Below, in pieces: positions 22,035-32,187 of a stretch of 64,000 nucleotides of DNA. The notes beneath the pieces are model-generated. The model saw only the letters and a list, made by a program, of their open reading frames with translations, was not told the origin of the DNA and made no database searches. Source of the stretch: Daedaleopsis sinensis (Eukaryota > Basidiomycota > Agaricomycetes > Polyporales > Polyporaceae). Every line of letters starts with the position of its first letter. Position 1 is the stretch's first letter. The stretch is taken from assembly GCA_033807695.1 (NCBI GenBank), contig CM066303.1:2046001-2110000 (forward strand). The letters are read 5' to 3'. Both the position numbers and the translations under genes were made by a program.

Positions 22035-23429
22035 TCCATCCTGTAGGCACTCGCCATAGTGGTACTACGAAGCGAGGAACAGTGAATACTATAGTAAGTA
22101 GCCAGAGTAATTCAGAGATGTAATATACGAGTAAAGGTAAGCAGTCGCCCTTCTAAATCACTATGCACATGCTGCTGACTCGGAGGATAGCCTATGGACC
22201 AAATTCTATGTAGGTCCGGATCCATAGGGCGTCGTCGAGCTCCAATCCGAAACTCCTTGATAGTTTGATGCTCGCTCGCACTCAATGAATACGTGAAGCT
22301 CGTCCTTCAGCTTAATCGCCCCTTGTTACCGGCAGGAAAGGCAGTTCGTATAGTATTGGCATGGATTCGCGACAGACTCGAGCATCGACAGCGAATGGGT
22401 GCCAGTACATGCATCTGCACCAGTCTGCACCAGATGATACGAGGAGGAGGAGTTTAGACTCGGAGCACGTGATTCGTAAAACAACTTGCTGATGGCGTCA
22501 TGCATTCATGAGCGCTAAACGGTTATGGCTTTCCTTCCTGTTATGGCAATCTGCTGAAACTCCTCCGACTGAGACGATCTGAAACTGTGGGGAGAACAGC
22601 ACCTCCCTGGCCCGGGTACTTCGTAAGTACTCACTCCCGCTTGGCTGTCGCAAATATGTTGTGAGCTTATCTCTGGATACGGGCACGGTCAGGTGATGAC
22701 GCCAGATGATGCCATTGCGTGGCTTTGCACTTGAAGGCAGCAAGGGTTGTGGCAGGTTGTGGCTTGCTGATAGTGATACGAACAGATGGAAGATCACCAG
22801 GGGGTAAGACACTGCCGCTCTGGTCTCGAATACGTGCAAAGGTACGCGTTACTGAGACGTTGATCGTGGTCCGTGGACATAACTCATATGTTCAACAGCC
22901 GAGGGAATACTCCTGGGCAGTCATGCATGACGCGCAATGGCATGCATGAGCCTGGTAATCTCCCAAGTATACTATTCTCGACATGCGTCTCGAAACCGAC
23001 CATGAAATTTCTATGAGGGCGTTTGGGAATGCCAAATATACGCTGCGGCACTCGAGCTCCATAGGTGACTGAGCACGGAGACGGCAACTTGAAGTAGGCA
23101 TCATCTCCGACTCGGAGTCGTGGCACAATGATCTCAAGGCTATGCCGAGTCATACGGTAGGATATGTTTCTGTTCCACAAACATCTGAGCATCCAGGGGC
23201 GAATGGCTGCTATATCTTATCCGCCCCTCGCCATGGGGCTCCCGAGCTTTCGTGGCCTTTGCTGGTCTCTTCCGCACCACGACGCTCCTTTTCTGACCGC
23301 TGCCCGGAGGTTGACGTTGAAGCTCGACACTACTCATTCACTTCTCATATTCATTCTGCTGAGCTTCGTGACTCTGGGCTTTTTGTCTTATTTTTATGAT
23401 CTTCCCTTCTCCGCCATCCAACCTTCGTC
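22035..23429. other. Copy-B-specific insertion and intergenic stretch
   Basis: Bases 22035 to about 22490 interrupt homology to copy A. They contain a small inverted repeat (CTATGGA...TCCATAG, about 22192-22227) but no terminal repeats that I could define. The 29 bp at 22526-22554 match 9647-9675. From 22555 to 23429 I see no gene; open frames are under 115 codons. CT-rich sequence before 23430 fits a promoter or leader. Confidence 0.5.
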
Positions 23430-24570
23430 ATGGCTCCTCCGACCGTGATTGAGACACCATCCCAGTTGCGCCGACGTGAAGACTCTGCTGGTGAGTAACT
23501 ATCCTCGCACATCCGTTCCTGTCCAATTGTCCAACTCTTGCTCTGCTGCGACAGGCGATGAACTCAATCAAACCGTCGATCCACTCGGTTCGGACTTTGG
23601 CGGACCAGCGATAACTATCACTGTGCTCAGAGGGACTCCTCCACTCGGCACATCCATTTCCCCCACGACATCTACAAGTACCACTTCAGACAGCATTGGA
23701 ACACCTTCTATCACTCTTTCTCCTTCACCCGCCGCTTCCGTCAGTGCACACCCTTCAACCAACTCCGACGGCTTCGGGGGTGTGACCTACAAAGCGCTCC
23801 TGACCCTTGCCGCTGTGCTATCTGTCCTGATAGTGGTAGGCCTCGGACTCGTCTTATACCCTTACCGGCGGAAATGGCGGAGGATCCAGAGTATTGGTGA
23901 GCACACCTTGATCTCAGCTACCGTGCCAGTAGCAGCAGTTCTGATGGGCACACCCGATTGCGTCACAGGCCAACCTCAGATGAGAGAGAGGCAAGGTTCG
24001 TGGCACCGCGCTCGAAGACTGCAGCTCGTGTCGCTTACTGACAGCACTCCAGCTCGGGGAAGGACACGCGAGGTCGAGATGATGGATGGTTGCACGAGCA
24101 TCATGCAAGATCCCTTCGCAAGCCGCCACTGGTCATGGGGTCCGCTCCCCCCCCTTCCTACCCAAGCGAAACGATGTGGGTGTTCCTGTGCACGGTAGTG
24201 GAGCAATGGCAGCTAACACCGTGCAGACACGCGACAAACGATGAAGACCGTGCGTTACGAGAGCGACGCTGGTAGCGTGTATTATGTCCTCGACGGCGAT
24301 CGGAGCATCTGTGGGGACAACGGTGCATCGGCGAGGGGCACCCTGCCTCCGGCATACGACGAGATGCCCTCTCGTGCTGGGACAAGCGAACCCCTCATCT
24401 CACCTCCCCCTACTCCCAGCACGGCGGTAAATCCTGCGTCATCGAGTGTGCACGATTATGGATATGCATCGAGTGCGAGCGAGTATTCATATGTCGAGTC
24501 GAGTGGCCATACGCTTCCTACATCACTGTATCCCCCCACGAGCGGTCCTTCAAGACACGGAAACAATTAA
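23430..24570 (+). CDS. Ser/Thr-rich single-pass membrane protein
   Basis: Unknown function; plausible cell-surface or sensor-like protein. Model: exons 23430-23490, 23555-23896, 23939-23995, 24053-24175, 24227-24570 (308 residues, phases consistent). The second intron (23897-23938, 42 nt) is in frame and could be retained. Residues 21-110 form a Thr/Ser/Pro-rich ectodomain with no obvious signal peptide. One membrane helix lies at about 115-135 (LLTLAAVLSVLIVVGLGLVL), followed by a basic stop-transfer (YPYRRKWRR). The cytoplasmic tail is disordered and carries a PPAY motif (LPPAYDE), typical of WW-domain or Rsp5-type ligase binding. This layout is common in basidiomycetes and poorly characterised. 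Exon borders in the tail are less certain than the rest. Confidence 0.65.
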
Positions 24571-24908
24571 TCGTTTATAATTAATCGTTTATATGCTTCA
24601 GATGTACATTCACGGCTGGCTGGACACACCACTATGTTGTTGTAAATATATTGCCCGAAATCCATGTTGTCGATTATGATTGCATGGAATAGTCCGACAG
24701 CCCTGGATGGTTCGAGAGTCACTCATGCACAAGGAGCACCGATACAGCCGCGCAAACGGCACGAAGATGTGATAATCATATGCTACAGTACGTGGCCAGG
24801 TGTACATCGGCAAGGTTTTACAATGGCAAGAGACCTCTAGTCTACTTCGAGCACGGTTCCACGCTGTACACTTCCCCAACCTGCGGATATTGCTGTGAGA
24901 TAGCAGAC
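24571..24908. other. Convergent 3' intergenic region
   Basis: AT-rich. It starts with two tandem copies of AATTAATCGTTTAT (24565-24592) at the end of the upstream gene, which may serve as 3'-end signals. No gene seen. Confidence 0.5.
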
Positions 24909-26679
24909 TCATGATTTCAAACGAAACGCAGGGTACTCACCGACCAACCGCCAGTGCTTTTCGATACGTCTTGAGAGCGCGACCTTTTCGCCAACCTCGG
25001 TACATGCGGGTGATGTCAACTGAATCTTGGCGAGATCACCCTTTACGCTGAGCACACGACCTCCGGTAGATGTGGACCCAATGTTGATGAGCAATAGCTC
25101 GTTCTTGACGAGCTTCGTCACCTTCGTCTGCTTCTTATCCTCGGTCTTCACACCCAGCAGTCGACGGAGCAGGAACAAGCTGATCTCCAGCTCTGCAGTC
25201 GCCGTTGGTTCATCAGCATCGGATGCGACCTCCACAGCAAAACAACCGACTGACCCGTAAAGATCTTGGGCAACTTGCCGACGGCACCCAATACCTGCCC
25301 GACGAGCCGATCCGCACGGCAGAGCGTGGGGTCGATCCTCGTACCGACACCAATAAGTCCGCCGGGAACCGCGAATTGCAAATGGTTGCTCTCTGCATGT
25401 AACGATACGATGCGCGAGAAGATAGGCTTGCACCGGTTGCGGCCCTGCGCATCCTTCGTGACAATGCCCGGCCGGATCTCGACCTCCTGGCCGAGACGGA
25501 GGACACCGGTGAGGATCGAGCCACCAGCGACACCGCCCTTGAGCTCATCGACCTCCGCACCGGGCTTGTTGACGTCGAAGGAACGGATGACGATGAGGCG
25601 GGGGTCTGTGGTGAAGTCGCGCACGGGGATCGGGATACGCTTGACGATGTACTCGTTAACCGCATCGATGTTGTACCTCAGCTGCGCGGAGATAGGTACA
25701 ATTGGCGAAGACTCTGCGACGGTACCTATGGGCAATGTTCCATGCGCATGCATTAGTACATTAGTTGTCCTAGCAGTCGAGGGAAGGACGCACCCTTGAC
25801 GAATGCGACGATGCTCTTGTGGTGTTCTAAAGCCTGCTCCTCCTTGATGAGATCGACCTTGTTCTGGAGGATGATGATGTTTTCGAGCTTCATGATCTCG
25901 ACCGCAGCTAAGTGCTCGCTCGTTTGGGGTTGCGGGCACGTCTCGTTACCAGCGATGAGTAGTAGCGCGGCGTCCATGACCGCGGCACCGTTGAGCATGG
26001 TGGCCATCAGAATGTCGTGACCGGGGCAATCGACGAAGGATACATGGCGGACGAGCTTCATGCGGGAGTTGCAGCCTGGGCGCTCGCAGGGCGGGTTGTC
26101 TTCCTTGTCGGAGCGGTATGACCTATAGCAGCCGGGACGGGGACATGCTTCGTTCTCGCACTTGTAGATCTATGTGGGCCGTAGCATGTGCCGGACGAGA
26201 TGGGGTGCGGGGACAAGGGAGATTGGCGGAGGATTGGAAGAATGAGGGAAGGAGATAGGTTACTAGATGAGCGAAAACGGACCTTGGCATTTGCGTAACC
26301 CAATTTGATGGTAATGTTGCGGACGAGTTCGTTCTTGAAACGGACAGTCATGACTCCCGAGATTGCTTTCACCACAGTCGATTTACCGTGAGCGACATGG
26401 CCGATCGTTCCTAGCCCGCGAAAACCATCCCTCAGCGGTCTCCACTATGCACAAGATACGAGACAGTCATACCCAGGTTGATCGTAGCCTGCATATGCAT
26501 CAGCACATTGCTCTCACGGATCAGCGTTGAGCTAGACGCACCTGTTTCGAGATAACTTCTGGGGAGAGCGGGGTGAGCTTGGAAGGGTCGATGTCGACTT
26601 TAACGATCGCCTCATCCTCGCTCTCGTCCTCGCTGTCGCTCTCGTCCTGGGGCTTGCGTCGTGTTTCTTCTTCAGGCAT
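24909..26679 (-). CDS. GCD11: Translation initiation factor eIF2, gamma subunit
   Basis: GTPase subunit of eIF2, which delivers initiator Met-tRNA to the 40S ribosome. Exons: 26679-26542, 26488-26473, 26410-26283, 26169-25794, 25725-25255, 25192-24909, giving 470 residues, close to the usual eukaryotic length. Visible motifs: P-loop GHVAHGKST (residues 55-63), Zn-knuckle cysteines in [12 protein letters not shown] and PCERPGC, DCPGHD (G3), NKVD (G4), [10 protein letters not shown] (G5), the EF-Tu-like domains 2 and 3, and the C-terminal [18 protein letters not shown] block. The acidic Ser/Glu/Asp N-terminus (residues 10-25) is typical of fungal orthologues. Exon 2 is only 16 nt (ATINLG). Confidence 0.97.
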
Positions 26680-27314
26680 GTTGTATGTGTGTGAGGAACT
26701 AGTAGGATGCGTAGGTTTGCGTGGGCTGAGATCTCGCGCGTACTAGTACGAGAGAAAAGCGGAGGAATCAATGCAGATCATATCTCCCGGCGCCTACCTG
26801 TATTCGACCCGGTCACACTGTGTGAGTCACATCGCTCGAGTCACGCCGCTCCCAATATTCGTAGCCAAGTTGCCGACGACTTTGCCAATGACAGACATTG
26901 TGAGAGGAGCAGCAGGGCGCTCAGAAAGATGAGATTGGACGAAAATGACCCAGGGATACAAGTATGCGCGCCGACAGCGACAGAGATCAAGGATACGATA
27001 TGGGCAACAAGCTAGTGAGTCAGGAGTGGGGGCGGAACAGGAATATACGCAAAGTACTACGGTCCTATAGACAGGCAAAGCGTGAGGATGCAACGGGCTG
27101 TGGCGGCTTCATTCTACTACATATGCGACATGCGGCATGTGATTCATTACGGGCGTGATATGCGATGTGTCCTCCTTCAGAGGGCGATGATTGCTGGGTG
27201 CGGTACTTGTGTGAGTAAACGTAGACGGAGACATACGGGCTGTAATATGAGAAAAGAAGAAAAGAGAGATAGCAAGACCATGAGGTAGAACTGGGTCCGC
27301 GGCGGAGCACAATC
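26680..27314. other. Intergenic region upstream of eIF2-gamma
   Basis: Contains the eIF2-gamma 5' leader and promoter and the 3' end of the importin gene. No gene or clear regulatory motif recognised. Confidence 0.4.
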
Positions 27315-30300
27315 TTACGCCGTAGCGCGCTTGACCATCTAGAATTGAGAGCAGTCAACGACGTGCTCTTGAGAGCAACAAGAGACGTGGACGCACCTCC
27401 CGAGCCCACTTGAGCGTCCTCTTGGTCTCTGGTGATACACGACTCTTCATGCGGAGCTCGTTCGCCAACCACTCTGCGAGCAAGAACTGCTTGATCTGCC
27501 CGTTGGGGAACGCATCCGCAAGATCACCGACCAAGCCGACAGCGGATTTGATCGTGCTCTCCGTCTTCTCCGAGTCGACCAAACACCGTTGAACGAGCTC
27601 GAGGATGGCGGGAACATGCGGCAGCAGGAGTTCGACCTTGGGTGTGTTCTTGAACCCAGAGACGATGCCCATGTACGCCTCGAGAATACCCTCGCGTAAA
27701 AGGCCAACATACTCGACGAGATCGATATCAAGCTGTGTGGAACGGAGTAAGTATGGCACAGTTATAGAAGACTAGATAACTCACCGGGTTAGGCTGTACG
27801 GCACCAGCTTGCCTGAGCACGCCCATCGTTGCCTGGAGGTACGGCTCAAAGGCAGGCCCGATCGCCATCGCAAGATCACCGAAACAAGACAAGATGGAAA
27901 TCTTGACGTTGCGGTTGAGCACATCGCTCTGGAGGTTATCAAGAAGTACGCCCATGAAAGCGCTGGAGTACTGCGCTGTTTGGTCGCCTAGTGCACGAGA
28001 TATGTCACCGATGATGCCGACCGCAACAGTGCACAATTGAGTGTCCTCGTGCGCCTTGAGCGCGGGATAGAGATGAGGAAGGAAGGCGTTGATGTATGGC
28101 GCAAAGCGCTGTTCCAAAGCAGCGGAAAGGGCGCCGACGACGAGGAACGCATCCTCCACCAGCGTGGAGGTTTTGCCCGCCGCGTTGATGAGCTGAAGAA
28201 GGAGCGTCATGATACGGTCTGCCAACGGGTGAATACCCTCGCCGAGCTTCCGGATAACACTCTGAGAGCGAGCAGGTCAGGATAACGGTCAGAGGGAGTT
28301 AACAACCAGCAACAACACACCGTGATCACACCACAGAAGTTGGTCATGAGATCATTCCAGTTGTTGCGGTCATCGACACCAACAATCTGGTTCTGTTATG
28401 CTGTCAGACAGGCAAAATACACGTTGATGAACGATGCTTACCTGCATCTGGAGGAGCTGCTCCATGCGCATGAGAATAGTGACGGCGGTGTTCTGCACAA
28501 CACCGATAGTATCCGCAGTCGAGTGGGTGACGAAGGAGGTGATCGCCTCATATGCCGCGGTTCTATGCTGGGAATCATTGGTCGCGCTGGTGCAGTCAAC
28601 GTAAGACAACGATTCGCGGATGACACAATGGCAACACTAACGTCTCAGTCACACGAAGGAGGGCCTGCACAACGCCGTCATAGTACGGCGAAAGCGGGCT
28701 TGGGTTGACGAACGTTTCGGGGTCCTCACCCTCGACGTAACCCAGCTGGTCAGCAAGGTTCATGAGCGCCCAACAGCAGTTCCCCGCGATACGCGTGTTA
28801 TCCTGAAGACCAGCCACGAGCGCAGAGATGAGCGGGTGCAGGTGGACATCGGGCTGGATCGTTGAGATTAGGAGATCACATATACGTCCAAGGGTCCATG
28901 CGACGGAATCCTTGACGTGGATGTCCTGGTCGCCCATCATGTCGATCAGAATCGGGAGGGCTTGGTTGACCAGAGGCGTGAGCACATTGGGGTCAGGACC
29001 ATCGAGGATTGAGCCGAAAGTCATGACAGCAGCTTCACGCAAGTGCCAGTCAGTCGCGCGAATGTTGGCCTCAATGAAGGGGATGACAGCAGGAACGATC
29101 GTGTCCTGAACGGCTGTCGCGAGGAGAGTCATGCATGTCGCAGCGGCCATGGAGACGTTCCACTCCTCCTCGTCGGCATCCTCCTCCTGATGGGTGAGGA
29201 GATCAAGAAGTACCGGGATGATTTCCGGAAGCGCGACCTTCGCGAAGTACTTGCTCTCATTCTCAGGAAGCTCTCCATACTCGTTCGCCTAGACAAGCAG
29301 AGTCGTAAGAGGCGGGATCACAGATGATAGTGATCCAACATACCTCGGACGCCTCCCAAGCCAGATCAGCCTCGAGTTCACACACTGTAGACCAGAACTC
29401 AATCGCTTGAAGCGCAATGTTCTCCTCACTGTGTTTCATGCCCATGACGGTGAGCTGGATAGCAATGTGAGCACGTTGGATGCACTGGAGTGTGTTTGTA
29501 CACTTACACCGAACAGTGCGCGCTCCATGTAGTAACCCATCTTGTCGTAGTACAGGGACATGATCCGAACCAAACACTCGAAGGCGCCGACTTGAACTGT
29601 AGGATTGGGGTTTTGCGTAGCCTCACAGACGACCTGCATGATGTAATTCCTCTCTCCCTGGAAGAGAAGAGTCAACTCAAGATCGACACTCCTATAAAGG
29701 GACATAAATTACCTCGCGCTCAAAGTTTTCTCGAACGAACTCGAGCGAGTTCAATAAAGCCTGAATCGCGGCGAGTTGGACCTCCTGTGAGGGCTCATCT
29801 TTACGCGCACCATGAATAACGGCAGTCAGAATCTCATTTGAACGCATCGACAACACGTCCGGTTTCTGCAAAGTGCGTGAGATCACGGAATATCAGCTTG
29901 ACAGACAAAGAACGCACGGCTTGAAGAGCTTCGCAGATGAAACCGATGGCTTGAAGAGTAGCCACCCTAAGGTTGACGTTCGATGGGTCATTCATGAAAC
30001 CCAACAAGATGCCTACAACATCCATCCACTGCCCATTCGGCAACTCGACCGACGCGATAGCAGAGACGACCTGAGCGGCAACTGTGCCAACCTTACTCAT
30101 GGGGGAGGCAAGAGCCATGAGCGCATCCTGCTTAACCTTGTTCTTCGTGCCGTCGTCGAGCGCAAGCCAACGGTTGCCGTACTCAGTTTGTCGCGCGATT
30201 TCCTGCAAATAGACGAGTCCGCATGTGGCGCGTGCAATGGTTTGATCGGAAGGTCACGTACTCGTGCCGATAGGGAGTTCTTGAGGGCGAGCCCAGCTGC

Positions 30301-30623
30301 ATTCCGAACGTGCGATGGCGATGCCTCGTTGACGACTTCGGACGAGAGCATCACAACATAGGCGGGCTGGGGGAGGGGGCACGATGAGCATCCACGGGGG
30401 CCGGGGTGCAATTTGGTTTTGGCTCACATAGTTCTCCCTGGATGCATTCTCGAGCTTTTGGGTGGCATCGTCACGCGTATGTGCGTCTGGATGTGCGATG
30501 GGAGGTGTTAACAGACCCGATGGCAGGAAAGGGACGCGCCATCTGCGAGCTGGGGCCGCGAGGGCGATAGAAAAAGGACGTACCGGGAGAGAGGGTGTTT
30601 GCGAGAAGCTCGGTAGCGTTCAT
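27315..30623 (-). CDS. KAP95: Importin subunit beta-1 (karyopherin beta 1)
   Basis: Nuclear import receptor made of HEAT repeats; binds importin alpha, Ran-GTP and nucleoporins. Thirteen exons: 30623-30584, 30486-30428, 30366-30262, 30202-29918, 29865-29713, 29657-29508, 29454-29344, 29288-28642, 28586-28442, 28392-28321, 28261-27785, 27732-27397, 27338-27315, giving 867 residues, the family's normal length. Recognisable blocks: N-terminal [13 protein letters not shown], importin-beta N-terminal domain, acidic loop [20 protein letters not shown] (Ran and importin-alpha contact region), [31 protein letters not shown], and the C-terminal KRTLKWARE. The last exon codes only MVKRATA. Start codon is 329 bp from that of LSM7 on the other strand. 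Confidence 0.97.
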
Positions 30624-30952
30624 GGTCGTGACGGAAAAGACTGCGATGTGTTTTGGATCTGTAGCGGGCAGTCGTGGCCTCTGCAGGCGGTGGTGGTGGT
30701 CGAGCAAAGAAAAGGAAGGAGTGGCGGATGAGGGCAGGGCTGGGTCAAGGGATCGAGCGACTACAACCCCGGCGCTTCATTAATCATTTGCTATCCGACT
30801 CGCGGTTACTCGCCGCCCATTTATCCTTTGCTCTTTTGTCTCCCCCTTCCTCCGTCGAACGCCAGCAACCGTGAACGCATCGCAGGTCAAAGCAAATCAT
30901 TCGTGGTAGACTCTGCACAATCGCAGTTCCCCAATTGACTCGGACGATCTAA
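30624..30952. promoter_or_regulatory. Shared promoter interval, importin beta / LSM7
   Basis: 329 bp between divergent start codons, with CT-rich leader sequence near the LSM7 side (30830-30870). Bidirectional use is inferred from geometry only. Confidence 0.5.
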
Positions 30953-31566
30953 ATGGCCGACAGAGTACGTCCGCTCCTCCTCCTCCACCGTTCACCAATG
31001 ACCTCGAGTGCTGAAGGGTCGTGGTGGCAGCAGAGGAGGGTTCAGGGGTGGGGCTCCGGCCTCACGAGGAGGTAGAAATGGCCCGTACGTCTTTCACTCC
31101 TCCAATGGCCATCGTCCCGATCTGACCACGTCTTTCCATGCCAGACCCCAGCCAACGATGGACAAGCCCAAGCGTGAGGCTATCCTCGATCTCGCTAAAT
31201 ACGTGAACGAGCGTATCCGGGTCAAATTCACGGGTGGTCGCGAAGGTCAGGCCGCCCCAGCCCACTGCAATGCCTGCCATGCGCTGATGCTCGTGCCACA
31301 CAGTGACCGGGGTGCTCAAGGGCTACGACCAGCTTCTCAACCTCGTGCTTGATGAAGTACAAGAAAATTTGCAGGCCGGTGAGGCTCTTTGTCAACACGT
31401 AACATCGCGTGTGCGCGCTCATGTGCAATGTGCATCACTAGTCCCGGAGGGTCAACCGACGACGCGCAACTTGGGCCTCGTCGTGCTGCGTGGGCCTACC
31501 ATCACCTTGCTCAGCCCTGTCGACGGCTACGAAGAAATTGCCAATCCCTTCGTAGCGCAGGAATGA
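30953..31566 (+). CDS. LSM7: U6 snRNA-associated Sm-like protein LSm7
   Basis: Subunit of the LSm1-7 (mRNA decapping) and LSm2-8 (U6 snRNP) rings. Exons: 30953-30964, 31017-31084, 31145-31245, 31304-31378, 31442-31566, giving 126 residues. The acceptor at 31016 is chosen because the nearer AG at 31008 would give an immediate stop. Sm motif 1 covers KYVNERIRVKFTGGREVTGVLKGYDQLLNLVLD; Sm motif 2 is LGLVVLRGPTITLLSP. An RGG-rich N-terminal extension (RGGSRGGFRGG, about residues 6-25) is spliced on from two tiny exons; this is longer than in yeast and could bind RNA (inference). Confidence 0.95.
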
Positions 31567-32187
31567 TCTCCGACATTTGCGTGGTAGAGACACGATCTCT
31601 ATTGACGACCTCATTTCGCGCAAACTCGTGTACTTATATTGTAGGTCCGATAGTCTGGCCGGGCTGCGGTAGCACAATCTCCCAGGGAATCGAATCATCT
31701 CGTTTCCGTCCACGAGCCTTCTGGAAGCTGCGCGAGTGCCGCTCACCGGAAGCGACGGTCGCCATCCTCAGCATGAGGCACCGTCGTGCGTGAACTTCCT
31801 AAGGTTTGTGGAAGGAGCACGCACACATGTGGATGTGTTTACGGAGTGTGCTATTGTAAGCTCTGGGATGAGCGAACCAGAACGTAAACAGTAAACGTAC
31901 AGAGTATGCGGTGCTAGTTCTCATAACAGGCAGGAACAGAAGAGACGGAGATGAGATTGAGTTGAGACAGAGAAAAGACGATGCGAGACGCGTAATCGTA
32001 GTCGATGAGAGGAGAGCGAGAGAGGATACGGGTCAAGATTAGGCAACTGCAACGGCGTGCGAGCGAAGGCATTAACGGCAACGGCAGAAGGAGTGGGGAG
32101 TCAGAGTTGCGGGAAGAGCAAACATGAGCAATTTCGCATGGCCGGTCACTAGCCCACCACATTCGTATACAACCACAACCAGGATAC
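31567..32187. other. Convergent 3' intergenic region, LSM7 / Def1-like
   Basis: Tail-to-tail region holding both 3' UTRs. Open frames are under 200 codons and not convincing. A GTGAGT directly overlaps the stop of the Def1-like gene (about 32189), so a rare extra 3' intron on the minus strand cannot be excluded. Confidence 0.4.

Larger units (their letters stand above)
12376..22554. repeat. Tandem segmental duplication, copy B (truncated)
   Basis: Second copy of the 12,375-bp unit, in the same orientation. It begins exactly where copy A's spacer ends and keeps the repeat island, the hypothetical gene, the minisatellite, the amidohydrolase and its intronic insertion. Both genes remain open in both copies. 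It carries about 455 bp (22035-22490) that copy A lacks, and homology ends after 22554. Confidence 0.95.

Noticed and set aside
27082..27288. Short + strand open frame between eIF2-gamma and importin beta
   Set aside because: 68 codons, overlaps 3' UTR sequence, no recognisable features.
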